64,000 nt of DNA, from the NCBI GenBank assembly GCA_019055375.1, contig JAHQIW010006036.1:124001-188000 (forward strand), given 5' to 3'. This document shows positions 52,943 through 60,828 of the stretch, piece by piece. A program made the translations under genes and the position numbers. Numbering within the stretch: the stretch's first letter is position 1; each line of letters begins with the position of its first letter. Under the pieces are notes generated by a model. That model was not told the DNA's origin and ran no database searches. It saw nothing but the letters and a program-made list of their open reading frames with translations. Origin of the DNA: Parelaphostrongylus tenuis (taxonomy: Eukaryota; Nematoda; Chromadorea; Rhabditida; Metastrongylidae).

Positions 52943-55900
52943 TGCACAATTACATGTATATGCGCACATATGGATATGTCCCATATACCTCATATTTATG
53001 AACAAAACCCTTGAGACGTAATCTCCTCCCTACTCCTATAACGCTATATAAAGACCTTTTGGAAACTACACAGTGTTTCAGAATCGTAAAGATTGAAGCT
53101 ATCGAATGACTACTGAAATCTATAAATAATCTATTTAGATGCCACAGCCAAGCAAACAAAGAAAACGTAGCGTAAAATGTAATATTTTTTCGCTGCTACG
53201 GTGCATTAGAAAGCTCTTTCTGAAAACAAAGGACATTGCTGAAATCACAGTCCCTCAAGCTATCGAATAACTACCAAACTTTAACGGATGATTTCTATTC
53301 GTTCAAAAAGCTAAGGAAACAGGTTCCATGAAATACACTATACCGCCGAAATACCACACCATAATATACGAAAGGACGAGTTTTAACGACGATAAAAGAC
53401 AAACTATTCGACTACACAATATGGTGGATTAGATAGAAGTTGCATTTTATGATCAAGTAATCTTTGTCGAAGTGATAAGAATTTACTGGACTCATCAAAA
53501 GTGCACTGCGATCGAAATGATAAGATTTTGAGAGTGAATTGATTCATCGAAACTACCTAACAATCCTCCATGTAATCATGGTGATGTTGCGAAATTCCCT
53601 CGTGTTCTCTAGAAATTAGTGGATAAAAAGAGGAAAAAAGAAGTCTCAGCAAAAAATCCTTTTCAGAGCGTTTTATAAGGCGATTCACGGATGATTAGAA
53701 AAAAAAACGCAATAAATATGGATTGCTTAGTGAGTTAAACTCTCGTAAATGCATAAGGTCACAATAAAAGGGATTCTTGTCAACAGAGGAGATCGTTTTC
53801 CATCATAAATATGCTCAAAAATCATTAGGATCGATACGAAGAAGCCGAAAGAGAGCAGGACGAGCGCACTTGAGTAGAAAGAGACCGGATACAGCTGAGG
53901 GGCGACAATGCGAAAACCGGGTCCAGAACAAACTTCCTGAACAACGATGATCTTATAAATACCCACGATCTAGCTCACTGAATCGCATACAATGTGTGGT
54001 TGCGATCTGGTTTTGAATAAATCGCAGGATTACGATAAAGCTCTCGGTATTGATAAATCCCTAAAGGATGTGCCATGCATTCGTTTTTATCATATATCAT
54101 TTGAAAAGAATCCGATGAGTATCTGGTCTTTACAGTAACTCGCGGAGGCCTACCGATGTATCGAGTCAATGTTGCTATTCTTCTAGACAAGTCTGGTCAC
54201 AACCCACGACCATGAAGGAATAAAAGGCTTTGCTGGCTCTGGGCGTGAGATCGAACCACCGATCATCGATTGGTCGACAATGTGTGTGTCGCAAAGTATC
54301 TCTAACCAGTACGCCACAACGCGCTCAGTCGAGTGATTATCCCATTTTACTCATTTAATTCCAGATAAGGAGCAATATTGCATAATCTCATATGACTCGT
54401 TAGTGAAAGCTCTTAAAATCTAGTTCTATTTACTTCAACGGAATGGTGCTTTTCTCCTTTACTTTGCGCGATAGTTTTTGAGCAGCTGATAGTGCACTGT
54501 TGTGACAAACTTCTATCTTGCTTAATCCTTTGCGAACGGCAGTTGATCATTTTCGCAGCGACGCGATTTTCGTCATTTAACCCCTAAGTGACCACGTGCA
54601 CCAGCTGAGGTACACGATTGTTTGAAGGTCTTTCTCAGAGGATAAAACTGTTCTCTAAGACACTTGTTTATCATTCAAAAATTTTGACTCTGCGATTTCA
54701 ACGATTAGTCTGATTTTTCAAAGAAAAAACCACGTTATTACGCTGTAGCAGCGAAAATAAAATTATGTTTCACACTCAATTAGCTTTATTTGCTCGGATG
54801 GGGCTAGTATATGGCTCTTCGCCAAAATCTTGCTAATCATTCGATAGCCCGAATCTCGGGAATCTCGATGGTGTAATTAGTTTATTGGATAGGTTATCAC
54901 AGAACGCAGTAAAACGAAAAAAGGATTACGTTTCGCACTCAAAGATTTCATCGTACAGAGATGTTGTATATGTACAAAAACAAATGACCATGTAGAGAAA
55001 ATCATGAAGTATCAGAGTAACACAAGAAGTCTAAGGTATCAATTTCCAAACGGTGGAAGAACCCTAGGAGAATAACGAAAATCGCGCGCCCCTTGCAAGT
55101 TGCGCTGCGAGATCGACCAACTACCGTCCCTAAAAGGTTAATTGGCGTTCTTTTCCTTTTTTGTGCAAAGACTGAAAACCTAAAGTCTTTTGGAGCATTT
55201 TAATACTCCAAAATTTTCTATACACACCCATATACTGTGTGCGAAGAAAACCCTGGAAGTGAAACGTAATCCTTGCTTCTCTTGCAGCGTACTATGGAAA
55301 ATTTTTCAGATTCAGATTCAGCTTCGAAATCTTCGATATCTTTGCCATCGAATTAGCATCAGAATAGTCTGATAAAAGCGACCCACATACTTTAGCCACG
55401 CAAACAAAGCAAACCAAGTGTGAAACACAATTTTATTTTCGTCGCTGCAGCATTATAAAAAAACTTTTTCACAAACCAACCAAAGCGTTGAAATCGCTGA
55501 GATTTGGACTTCTGAATGACCATTAGATTTCTAAATAGAGAAGCTTCGCGCAAAAAAAAAGAACTCTCAAATATTCCAGATCAAAATGACCCTCACCATC
55601 CGCAGGGGGTTATTGATTTTGAACCAGTTATTGGTGGATTACTGTGACACATCACGAACAAAAAATTGTCGGATGCAGATCCAGTAAGAGTCAAACAATG
55701 GAGAGGAAGGGCTGGACAAGCAACAAGAGGAACTGTGAAAACGAGAGCGGCAAGGTGTTTGGTCGGTGGTCGCGGTTTTATCACCACCTCGCCGCTATTG
55801 TAGTCAATACGGAGGGCGCCCATCTCGAACGATCAACACCACATATTTGCTCTCAGTGTCACAATAATTCGCATATTTACCAGATAATAACAGTGCTGGG

Positions 55901-56349
55901 TGATACTCGTTGGAGAGCAGTGGGAAATAAAATTGGGGGAAAAAAAATTCCTTGCTTACCGGATCATAGTCTGGCGCTCGAGGTGGACGGGATCTTGCAA
56001 AACCTTTAATTGTACCTTTAGCTTTATCAACCAGCGATTCACGTCGAACGTAATTCGACGGTACAAAACCTACGTTGTTGGCGTCGTTGATAACCTAAAA
56101 GTAAATCAAATTGGATAGAGATAAAGGAAAAATAAAACGAAATAACAGGGTCAAGGCATGTCCTTAACCATTTCCTGATCACTTACAGTCAATTCTAAAC
56201 ATAGAAATCTCTTTTAGCGTGTTTACCTTCCACCAATTCTTGCTATCATCGATCAGGCGAAGTCGTTCGTTCTTCTTGATCGTTAGCTCTTGATCTTCTT
56301 GAGCCGAATAGTCATACTTGACAATAACGTACGATACATCGTCGGACAT
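40566..56349 (-). CDS. nck-1: Nck-family SH2/SH3 adaptor protein, nine coding exons
   Basis: Adaptor that links tyrosine-phosphorylated receptors (through SH2) to proline-rich actin regulators (through three SH3 domains) at the cell cortex; this role is known for the family, not shown here. Spliced exons give about 390 aa, close to the 377 aa of vertebrate Nck. Domain order: SH3-1 (exons 1-2, ALYDY-like [12 protein letters not shown], then WWK, then GFVPSNYV), linker (exon 3), SH3-2 (exons 4-5, GWWKGE then GWFPSNYV), linker, SH3-3 (exons 6-7, [27 protein letters not shown]), SH2 (exons 8-9, [20 protein letters not shown], with the phosphotyrosine-binding Arg in FLVRDS). All introns are GT-AG. 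Phases agree apart from a one-base excess in exon 6, which breaks the frame as written and looks like a sequence error or recent mutation. The exon 5 donor is uncertain. The start ATG sits just upstream of the conserved SH3-1. Introns 2 and 7 exceed 4.4 kb and are packed with repeats. Confidence 0.94.
41036..41090 (+). repeat. SINE family B tail fragment
   Basis: CCTTCAAGGATTGATCGCTG then ACGCTGAGAGCTTTATCC matches the family tail. Confidence 0.45.
41300..41556 (-). repeat. tRNA-derived SINE family C, in 3' flank of nck-1
   Basis: Minus strand CCGTGTCCGAGTGGTTGTAA (tRNA-Leu-like start), then CAACAGCAACGTCCTACAGC and AGGCTATCCTCGAGATTACA. It lies in nck-1 intron 8. Confidence 0.6.
41570..41642. 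repeat. (TA)n/(CATA)n microsatellite
   Basis: TA repeats with GTATACATATATACA interruptions, in nck-1 intron 8. Confidence 0.9.
42804..42947 (-). CDS. nck-1: nck-1 coding exon 8 (first half of SH2)
   Basis: 48 codons between a TTCAAG acceptor and a GTAAGT donor, both phase 0. It contains the SH2 entry motif [17 protein letters not shown] and [11 protein letters not shown] with the phosphate-binding Arg. Confidence 0.94.
43035..43165 (-). mobile_element. Family A element fragment in nck-1 intron 7
   Basis: Shares TTATGGCACTTATTGAGTGC, the ACACGTGGTTTCGG core and TTCAGTCAGTTCCTCG with the 33.7-kb copy. Confidence 0.5.
43066..43110 (-). ncRNA. Hammerhead remnant, family A, in nck-1 intron 7
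   Basis: CUGAC, GAAA, CCACGUGUC and UAGCAC are present, but stem II is deleted and the 5' half of stem I is replaced. Sense orientation relative to nck-1. Surely inactive. Confidence 0.45.
44030..44570 (+). mobile_element. RTE 3' fragment inside nck-1 intron 7
   Basis: On the plus strand it reads as degenerate RT C-terminus: [60 protein letters not shown]. It ends with the family's GGTGATACAGATGAT-like 3' tail. It lies antisense to nck-1. Confidence 0.8.
45100..46060. repeat. Dispersed repeat D units in nck-1 intron 7
   Basis: AATCATTCGAAAGCTCAAAT, CACTGTAGGAGGAAGAAAAT and TTTGGATTTTACAGCGTTAT blocks recur, and a short GGGC repeat lies at 45643-45658. No gene. Confidence 0.45.
46954..47098. 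mobile_element. 145-bp palindromic MITE, deletion derivative of family A
   Basis: Terminal inverted repeats of about 40 bp beginning CTTGTCATTATTATTTGAGC, with CATGTCATGTGGT inside. The centre keeps AGAGCCTGA and TCGGGCTCT (stem I flanks) but the ribozyme core is gone. It abuts the next foldback element at 47102. Confidence 0.7.
47102..47253 (+). mobile_element. Foldback element with tRNA-like arms
   Basis: Inverted termini of about 46 bp (TACCCGTTGATGTAGAGTGA against its complement at 47253), each running into GAAAGTTCTG and AAGCGGGACT/AAGTCCCGCC. The right arm keeps a tRNA T-arm with a Pol III B box (GGTTCAAGTCC). A further family A end piece lies at 47330-47386. Confidence 0.65.
47400..47503 (-). 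CDS. nck-1: nck-1 coding exon 7 (second half of SH3-3)
   Basis: Phase 1 acceptor (TTTACAG) and phase 0 donor (GTTATT). It encodes [20 protein letters not shown] then GLVPKNYIE, covering the RT-loop end, the WW pair and the PxNY motif of SH3-3. The following intron is 4.45 kb and begins inside repeat-derived DNA. Confidence 0.92.
47606..47667 (-). CDS. nck-1: nck-1 coding exon 6 (first half of SH3-3), frame disrupted
   Basis: After a TTGTTTTAG acceptor the first frame reads [15 protein letters not shown]. The conserved continuation LSFRKG, followed by the exon 7 GERLDIV, lies one frame over. Removing one base from the T run at 47622-47624 (A run on the coding strand) restores an uninterrupted SH3-3 and the correct phase 1 donor (AAG G, then GTCCGT). 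Either an assembly or sequencing error, or a recent inactivating mutation. Confidence 0.85.
47736..47900 (-). CDS. nck-1: nck-1 coding exon 5 (end of SH3-2 and linker)
   Basis: Starts after a GTTTAG acceptor with [17 protein letters not shown], which completes SH3-2, followed by a Ser/Gly/Asn-rich linker. The 3' end is uncertain. The donor at 47735 (GTTCTA, weak) keeps phase 0 with exon 6. A better-looking GTATTA donor, with the exon ending at 47777, would break the phase. Confidence 0.82.
48140..48220. repeat. TA/TACA-rich microsatellite
   Basis: TATATG, CATATG and TATG repeats in nck-1 intron 4. Confidence 0.85.
48240..48500. repeat. Dispersed repeat D unit in nck-1 intron 4
   Basis: CAACGTAATTTCCTTTTCGC, then CCTCGAAATCGTCAAGATTT and ATTTAAGCTTTCGAATGACC, matching 12680-12760 and 55255-55560. 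Confidence 0.45.
49371..49922 (-). repeat. tRNA-derived SINE family B, rearranged
   Basis: 49371-49640 holds the body and tail (AAAGCTTTCGGCGTTGATTA). A tRNA-like head (minus strand TGTGCCACAGTGGTTAGACG) lies at 49880-49922, separated by about 150 bp. Located in nck-1 intron 4. Confidence 0.55.
50086..50217 (-). CDS. nck-1: nck-1 coding exon 4 (first half of SH3-2)
   Basis: 44 codons after a CTTCAG acceptor, starting [20 protein letters not shown] and ending DGWWKGE at a GTAGGT donor, phase 0. The ATG in codon 4 could serve as the start of a shorter isoform lacking SH3-1, as reported for the C. elegans gene. Confidence 0.92.
50330..51330. repeat. Dispersed repeat D units in nck-1 intron 3
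   Basis: Includes the family B hammerhead (51053) and a block CTTATCAGATTATATCG then TTGAGCGGG shared with 25885-25920. No gene. Confidence 0.45.
51053..51100 (-). ncRNA. Hammerhead ribozyme, family B, in nck-1 intron 3
   Basis: Same 48-nt layout as the copy at 25810, aligning without gaps. Stem I GUGCUA/UAGCAC and CUGAUGAG are intact, the closing C of stem II is present, and stem III CAGGCGCCUG is a perfect palindrome showing paired changes. GAAA is GACG, so the core is inactivated. It is in sense orientation within nck-1 intron 3. Confidence 0.7.
51418..51531 (-). CDS. nck-1: nck-1 coding exon 3 (SH3-1/SH3-2 linker)
   Basis: 38 codons between a TTGTTTCAG acceptor and a GTATTT donor, phase 0 at both ends. 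It encodes a Ser/Pro/Asn/Gln-rich linker ([20 protein letters not shown]...). The low-complexity sequence alone would not identify it; position, phase and splice signals do. Confidence 0.8.
51915..52145. repeat. Compound TA/TACA microsatellite
   Basis: Pure TA core 51960-52004 flanked by TACATATA-type repeats on both sides, in nck-1 intron 2. Ile-Tyr-His ORFs here are artefacts. Confidence 0.9.
52160..53300. repeat. Dispersed repeat D units and microsatellite in nck-1 intron 2
   Basis: Repeated AATCACTCGAAAGCTTAGAA, CACTGCAGTGTAGCAG-like and TTTTTTCGCTGCTACGGTGC blocks. No gene. Confidence 0.45.
52878..52980. repeat. (TA)n microsatellite with TGTA flanks
   Basis: TA core 52907-52937 with GTATATGTA-like borders, in nck-1 intron 2. 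Confidence 0.85.
53727..53952 (-). CDS. Hydrophobic exon-like ORF nested in nck-1 intron 2
   Basis: Following a TTGTTCAG acceptor-like site the minus strand reads [20 protein letters not shown] then [20 protein letters not shown], a likely membrane helix, then [11 protein letters not shown] content is above its surroundings. Not recognised, and not part of any Nck protein. It could be a transporter or receptor fragment. Confidence 0.25.
54033..54332 (-). repeat. tRNA-derived SINE family B, in nck-1 intron 2
   Basis: Head GGCGTACTGGTTAGAGATAC and GGTTCGATCTCACGC on the minus strand; tail ends at AAAGCTCTCGGTATTGATAA. Sense orientation relative to nck-1. Confidence 0.65.
54690..55570. repeat. 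Dispersed repeat D units in nck-1 intron 2
   Basis: GTAGCAGCGAAAATAAAATT, GTGAAACGTAATCCTTGCTT and ATTTTCGTCGCTGCAGCATT blocks, in successive diverged units. No gene. Confidence 0.5.
55960..56094 (-). CDS. nck-1: nck-1 coding exon 2 (end of SH3-1 and linker)
   Basis: 45 codons between a TTTTAG acceptor and a GTAAGC donor, phase 0 at both ends. It contains GFVPSNYV, the C-terminal SH3 signature, then a basic linker ([18 protein letters not shown]) typical of Nck after SH3-1. Confidence 0.92.
56227..56349 (-). CDS. nck-1: nck-1 coding exon 1 (first half of SH3-1)
   Basis: 41 codons from ATG at 56349, beginning [20 protein letters not shown] and ending ...NWWK at a GTAAAC donor, phase 0. The WW pair of the SH3 fold is the last recognisable motif. 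The join to exon 2 is in frame across a 132-bp intron. Confidence 0.93.
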
Positions 56350-56399
56350 CCCGTCTCACTGTACTCTATACAATGACGACGACCGATTCTAACGTCACC

Positions 56400-56425
56400 A
56401 ACGAACTGTAAACAAACAACAAACA
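56400..56425 (-). promoter_or_regulatory. Candidate trans-splice or 5'UTR acceptor upstream of nck-1
   Basis: On the minus strand a pyrimidine-rich tract ending TTTGTTTACAG lies about 57 nt upstream of the nck-1 ATG, with the acceptor AG at 56408-56407. In nematodes such a site commonly receives a spliced leader. A conventional 5'UTR intron is the alternative. Confidence 0.5.
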
Positions 56426-56639
56426 GTGAAAAAGTCTATTAATACCGAAAAAAACGTGCTCTATTTACATAGTCATAGAACTGAGGACAGGAAGAAGGAA
56501 ACGAGAAGACGAATCGAACTTTAAACGCCCGTCCACCGGCAAAATCAATCAGCTGTTTCTTCGAGCAGATCTCTCTCTCTGACATTTTTCATCACCTGAG
56601 AGGTTCCTTTGAAAGTCCAGCGAAAAACATAGTGAAGAG

Positions 56640-56895
56640 AATGGAACTGGATAGGTAGAGAGAGGAAGAGACAGAGAGAGAAAGGGAGGGAGAGAGGGGA
56701 GAAGGAGAAAGAGATCGATTACTAGTATTAAACTCGTTCACTTTAGAAAACAGTCATGGTACAGCCGCGGATAGGACGGATTAGGGCGTCACAACGCATA
56801 TTGATCGGAGGAGAAAATGTTCGAGTTCTCGGAAATAAGTCGCTTCGAAAGAGAGGCAAAGAAAGATCGAGGGAGAGAGAGAGAGGGAGTAGTAA
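56640..56895. repeat. GA-rich tracts upstream of nck-1
   Basis: Two purine-rich blocks (56655-56715 and 56850-56893) of GAGA/GGGAGA type on the plus strand. They read as CT-rich on the nck-1 strand and could be promoter-proximal. Confidence 0.7.
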
Positions 56896-57085
56896 ATGGA
56901 GTACATCATCCAATAATAGTACATGGGAATCTGAGTTTAATTCATTTGACACTCGATCAATAGGAGTTGAGATCACGATAGGTGGTCCTATTAATGCGAA
57001 AGCGGCAACGGCGTACATGAACGACGAGGAACAAAATAGCTGTTCGCAATCACAAGATTGTAGTATTACTGTGTTAAGCAAGTAA
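56756..57085 (+). CDS. Unrecognised 109-aa ORF divergent to nck-1
   Basis: Open frame starting MVQPRIGRIRASQRILIGG, hydrophilic and Arg/Ser-rich in the middle where it crosses a GA tract (KERSRERERGSS), ending SQDCSITVLSK. No signal peptide or known domain. It starts about 400 bp from the nck-1 ATG, head to head. Codon use is plausible, but the GA repeat can create open frames by chance and the opposite strand is open too. Confidence 0.25.
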   Translation: MVQPRIGRIRASQRILIGGENVRVLGNKSLRKRGKERSRERERGSSKWSTSSNNSTWESEFNSFDTRSIGVEITIGGPINAKAATAYMNDEEQNSCSQSQDCSITVLSK

Positions 57086-57809
57086 ACAAACAAATAAGTA
57101 ATAAACAAGTAAACAAATAAACATTAACAAAAAGAGATGAGAGGAAGAAATTGAGTGTAACCCAATTACCGACGCGATGATGACGGGCGCTGGTGTTTTG
57201 TATAGTTGCGTCAATTCTGTGATGTTAGGATGCACTGCAGAATCATGCGCATCATCTCACGTCAATCCGGAAAATCCTGGATTGCCTCCAAGAGCACTGA
57301 ATGAATAGGCGATGTGATACCAATGCTGACTAGTGGTCCCCTTTACGGCAATGCGATAGGTATTAAGAAATCGCTTCAGTTGAAATAGTGATGTGATAAT
57401 TCCAACTCTATGAGAGAAGCCGAAATTCTCCCAGAGAAAGAGTTAAGAGTGATATTAAGTCATATAAAATAGCATTGGAGATGAGTTAGCATAGTGGCGA
57501 GTGATGCAGTGTATGAGGAAGCAGGGTGATTATTAAGGCTCTCGTTTGATCCTTTCCCTCAACACTATCTTGCAATCAATCCACGAGCGCCTTATCCTGA
57601 CTACCTCCAAGATTACAAGGAAATCGTCTCAACGAGCGCTTCTTGTTACTCCTGAAGAGGACGAATTGCTGAAACAGCAACCGAAGCAATACGCCAAATG
57701 TTCGCTGATTTTTGTGAAGGATAAATACGAGGGAATGGAAGAAGTGCTGGAATCCTCACAAGGAATTGTGATGGAGGGTCGTGCAAATTAAAATATAATA
57801 AGATAGTAT

Positions 57810-57930
57810 TGGAAGGTGGGGCATGGCTGAGAGGTTGTGCCCAACACTCTCCGCCGGTCAACAATGAACGTCTTATGGAACGGCACAGCCAGGCTATTCT
57901 AGAGATTCCAAAAAGACTTGTTCAACCAGT
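57810..57930 (+). repeat. tRNA-derived SINE family C, short copy
   Basis: GGCATGGCTGAGAGGTTGTG, then GTCAACAATGAACGTCTTAT and CAGCCAGGCTATTCTAGAGA, the same order as the other two copies. Confidence 0.55.
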
Positions 57931-58351
57931 ACTCAATATCTGAGAAGAAAATAAAAAATAAATCAAATGGTAAAAGTAGTGGGATCCGTACAACGAGAAA
58001 AAAAACGTGAGAAGGATCAATATTGTGCTAAAAAGATAGTATTACAGAAAAGACGTTGTGAAAAGACTACAGGATATTACTGCGATCTTGGGAATTTTAC
58101 AGCCATAGTTCTTTCAACTCGTTAAGCGAACATATGCTACCGTTGAAATAATAGCGCTGAGTAAACACTGAACAGGCACACATGTGTGCCAATGAATGAT
58201 TGTGTTATTATTTGTTGTTACGCACTTTTTCATTTCAAAAAGAAAAATGTATAAGAAAACTGCTCTCACACTGCTCTCACAGGTAAGACGATGTCAGTTA
58301 ACGATCCACAACGATTACTCCCTATCATCTTCATCACCCTATGAAGCTGCC

Positions 58352-58633
58352 AGTTGAGCGCGCGTATGGCATAATGATTAGATCTGCATCGCGACACAAA
58401 CATGGTCGATGGTTTGATCTGGCGCCCAAAGTTACCACGACTTCCATCTATTCACGGTCGGCAATTGGCTCCCAAACTTGTCTGGAAAAATAGCAGCACT
58501 GACTTAATGCATCGACAGGGCACCGCAAGTTACTGTGATGGCCAAGTATTCATTTATCTCTCAAACGATGCTTCGCGAGGTCGAATGCATGCGCATACCT
58601 CAGAAATTGTGCCAATTCGAAAGCTTTATTCTT
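58352..58633 (+). repeat. tRNA-derived SINE family B, full copy
   Basis: A box ATGGCATAATGATTAGATC, B box GATGGTTTGATCTGGCG, conserved body and tail as in the other copies. Confidence 0.6.
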
Positions 58634-58749
58634 TGTTTTTTGATGATGTTATTTCTCAGCTAAATCGAATGAGCAATACTAAATTATTTATTGGCTTCCA
58701 TATTCCATTCAAGATGCACTATCAGTTCTGATTATTCGACGAACACAAA

Positions 58750-59140
58750 AAGTTCGAGTTTTGCTGATACCTGTAGGCAACGATTATTCCTGCCTTAACG
58801 TACACATCACGATAGGTATCTCACGACTAAAAAATAAGTTACGAAGTTCTGACCTACGTCAAATCAAAGATGCCGTCCTACACTCCAGTCTATCAAAAAT
58901 AAGCTGTACCAAACACGCAATGCGTTCTAATGACAGGCTAGCGCACCATAAGATGACCACCGACCACATAGTCTAGTTCTTCACGAAGACCCTAAACATG
59001 CATACGCTGCTCAATGAATCTCTAGATCGAGGAGGCTCACTTTGCGCTCACGTAATAAGGAAAAATGGAGGTATTGCTGGTGCCTACACGATTCACTCGA
59101 CGATCGGCTGATCGACAGGTGATATAGGTGATATCGTCAC
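58750..59140 (+). mobile_element. RTE 3' fragment
   Basis: Decayed copy of the RT C-terminal region. RSSDLRQ-IKDAVLHSSLSK and KHAMRSNDR are still readable, followed by the GGTGATATAGGTGAT tail. Confidence 0.75.
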
Positions 59141-59278
59141 GTGATTGTCAACAGAAAACGTGTATCCATATCCTGATCGTTAGCCCAACTTGATCAAAAC
59201 ATTTCGTGAGCACGCTAAAATTTCGTGGTACGTCCATCTAATAACGGGTATTGAGGGCATGCTCAATTGAATCCGATG

Positions 59279-59536
59279 TTAGAACATGGCAATGTGACCT
59301 ACATAGAAATGTATCGAATCCATCTTTTCAGAGTGTAATATATACACACGACTTAAAATAATTTCATGAACAACATTGCACACTTGCTTCATCCACTTGT
59401 CAACCAAGGTTTTCTCTTCTTTGCTAGGCTTGCTGAAGGGAGAATCTAAAAGTTTGTGCTCTGATGAAAAGAACTCGTCAAGTTTGCTCAGAACCTGAAA
59501 TACGGTGGAATTGTTCACCTTCACAACTGTGGTAGT
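59279..59536 (-). CDS. Unrecognised coding-like exon
   Basis: After a strong TTTTTTCTGTAG acceptor (a second candidate is GTATTTCAG at about 59501) the minus strand reads VLSKLDEFFSSEHKLLDSPF then SKPSKEEKTLVDKWMKQVCN and VVHEIILS, with GTGTGT donor-like sites near 59347. The charged, well-mixed composition looks like a genuine soluble helical domain. No family recognised and no partner exon found. The true exon probably ends near 59347-59352. Confidence 0.4.
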   Translation of the reverse strand, partial: TTTVVKVNNSTVFQVLSKLDEFFSSEHKLLDSPFSKPSKEEKTLVDKWMKQVCNVVHEIILSRVYILHSEKMDSIHFYVGHIAMF

Positions 59537-60040
59537 CTACAGAAAAAATTGAAGTGCGCTTAGACCGCAGTCAGCCACCTCATTGAAATGAGCACAACTC
59601 ATTCGTCCTCGCATAGGTTCTGAAATTCAATAAAGTCGGCCACGTTTGCTGGAAGCCACTATACCGCTAAATGAATGCGAAACTTCCTGTACGAACATGC
59701 CTAGATTGGTGGTGTTTGAGAGAAAATATGCTTTGAGCGATCACATGAACAAAAGACAATGGTAGATCCATGCATTTCGCAATCCACCCTTATTCAAGCG
59801 TTACCAACAATCAACAGCTTACACTTATTAAGTAGAATTTATATTCCTTTCAATCAGTAGTCGGTAGTTCCGTCTCATTCACTAGACTATTAATAGTCAG
59901 TTGACAGCAGGTTATATGGAGACTTCATCATTCGAACGCTTGAATCTCTGGCTAGTAAGCCACATAGCAATTTTTTTTTTTAAAGTCTCCCTATAATTCT
60001 TCAGCAAAAGGAAAACATTTGTGATCAACACACGTTTTTG

Positions 60041-60530
60041 TCATAATTATACCTTTATCTCGAGTGCTTTATTTAGACCACGCTCAAATTTCAATATATC
60101 CTTTCATCATTATTTGAGCCAACATGTCATGTGGTCTGGTAAGGGCTCTTGTACAGCCCGAGACACGTGTTTTCGTCCTTACAGACTCATCAGCCGGGCA
60201 GAACCCGTCGTCTGTCGATCATTTCATTGTGAGTTCTCTCGGGAGCGTCACACTCCTTATATATATTATATATTATCCTTATATATAGTTATCAACGACG
60301 TTCGCTTTACACTCTATGTCAGGTGAAACATTCACCTGACACCGAGTGTTGTGCACTCGATTGCTCATTGGCTGGTACTTTTGTCATAATTATACCGTTA
60401 TCTCGAGTGCTTTATTTAGACCACGCTCAAATTTCAATATATCCTTTTATCATTATTTGAGCCAACATGTCATGTGGTCTGGTAAGGGCTCTTGTGCAGC
60501 CCGAGACACGTGTTTCGTCCTTACAGACAT
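60041..60530 (-). mobile_element. Tandem retrozyme-like element, 343-bp unit
   Basis: 60041-60383 is one complete unit and 60384-60530 begins a second. The blocks GTCATAATTATACC, CTCGAGTGCTTTATTTAGAC, CATGTCATGTGGTCTGGTAA and CAGCCCGAGACACGTG recur at a fixed 343-bp spacing. Each unit carries the family A hammerhead (complete in the first, cut off after stem II in the second). No protein coding capacity. A head-to-tail array with one ribozyme per unit is the diagnostic genomic form of retrozymes. Confidence 0.75.
60156..60199 (-). ncRNA. Hammerhead ribozyme, family A, near intact
   Basis: Minus strand: stem I GCCCGG (60199-60194) with UCGGGC (60161-60156), one G-U pair. CUGAUGAG, stem II GUCU/GGAC with GUAA loop, GAAA with one extra A, ACACGUGU stem III, canonical GUC cleavage triplet. 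It sits in the first unit of a tandem duplication. Confidence 0.75.
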
Positions 60531-60793
60531 TTTAGAACACTCACCGTTTTGATGTTTGGGTCCATCAATTATTAGTTTGAATTGAATCACAGTTGCGTAA
60601 CCCAGCTAGGTGCTCTTTTACACGGAGGAATAGTGTCCAAAAGAGTCAGTCTTGGAGTTCTTGCAAATTGCAAACGGTGAGTGTTTTAAAATTAAGCTTT
60701 TACTATGCGATGCCAAGACACATTTCTAACGTTTTCTGCTAGGGTTATGGAGGTTTTTGGCCTAGTGGATTGTGTATCAATGTGATCTTTCCA

Positions 60794-60828
60794 GGCTCTG
60801 ACGAAGGCGACCCGCCGAAACGTTAACC
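60794..60828 (+). ncRNA. Penelope-linked hammerhead motif (family C), core intact
   Basis: GGCU, CUGACGA (60798-60804), stem II GGCG/CGCC (60806-60816), GAAA (60817-60820), ACGU, GUU triplet, AACC. All core residues are present; stem I has one mismatch. No Penelope coding sequence is visible beside it, so it marks a solo terminal fragment. Confidence 0.6.

Noticed and set aside
55644..56009. 121-codon plus ORF
   Set aside because: Antisense shadow overlapping nck-1 exon 2 and intron repeats.
57546..57791. 81-codon plus ORF (and a competing frame reading INPRAPYPDYLQDYKE)
   Set aside because: Two frames look equally protein-like, neither has a known domain or clear splice sites, and it runs into a SINE.
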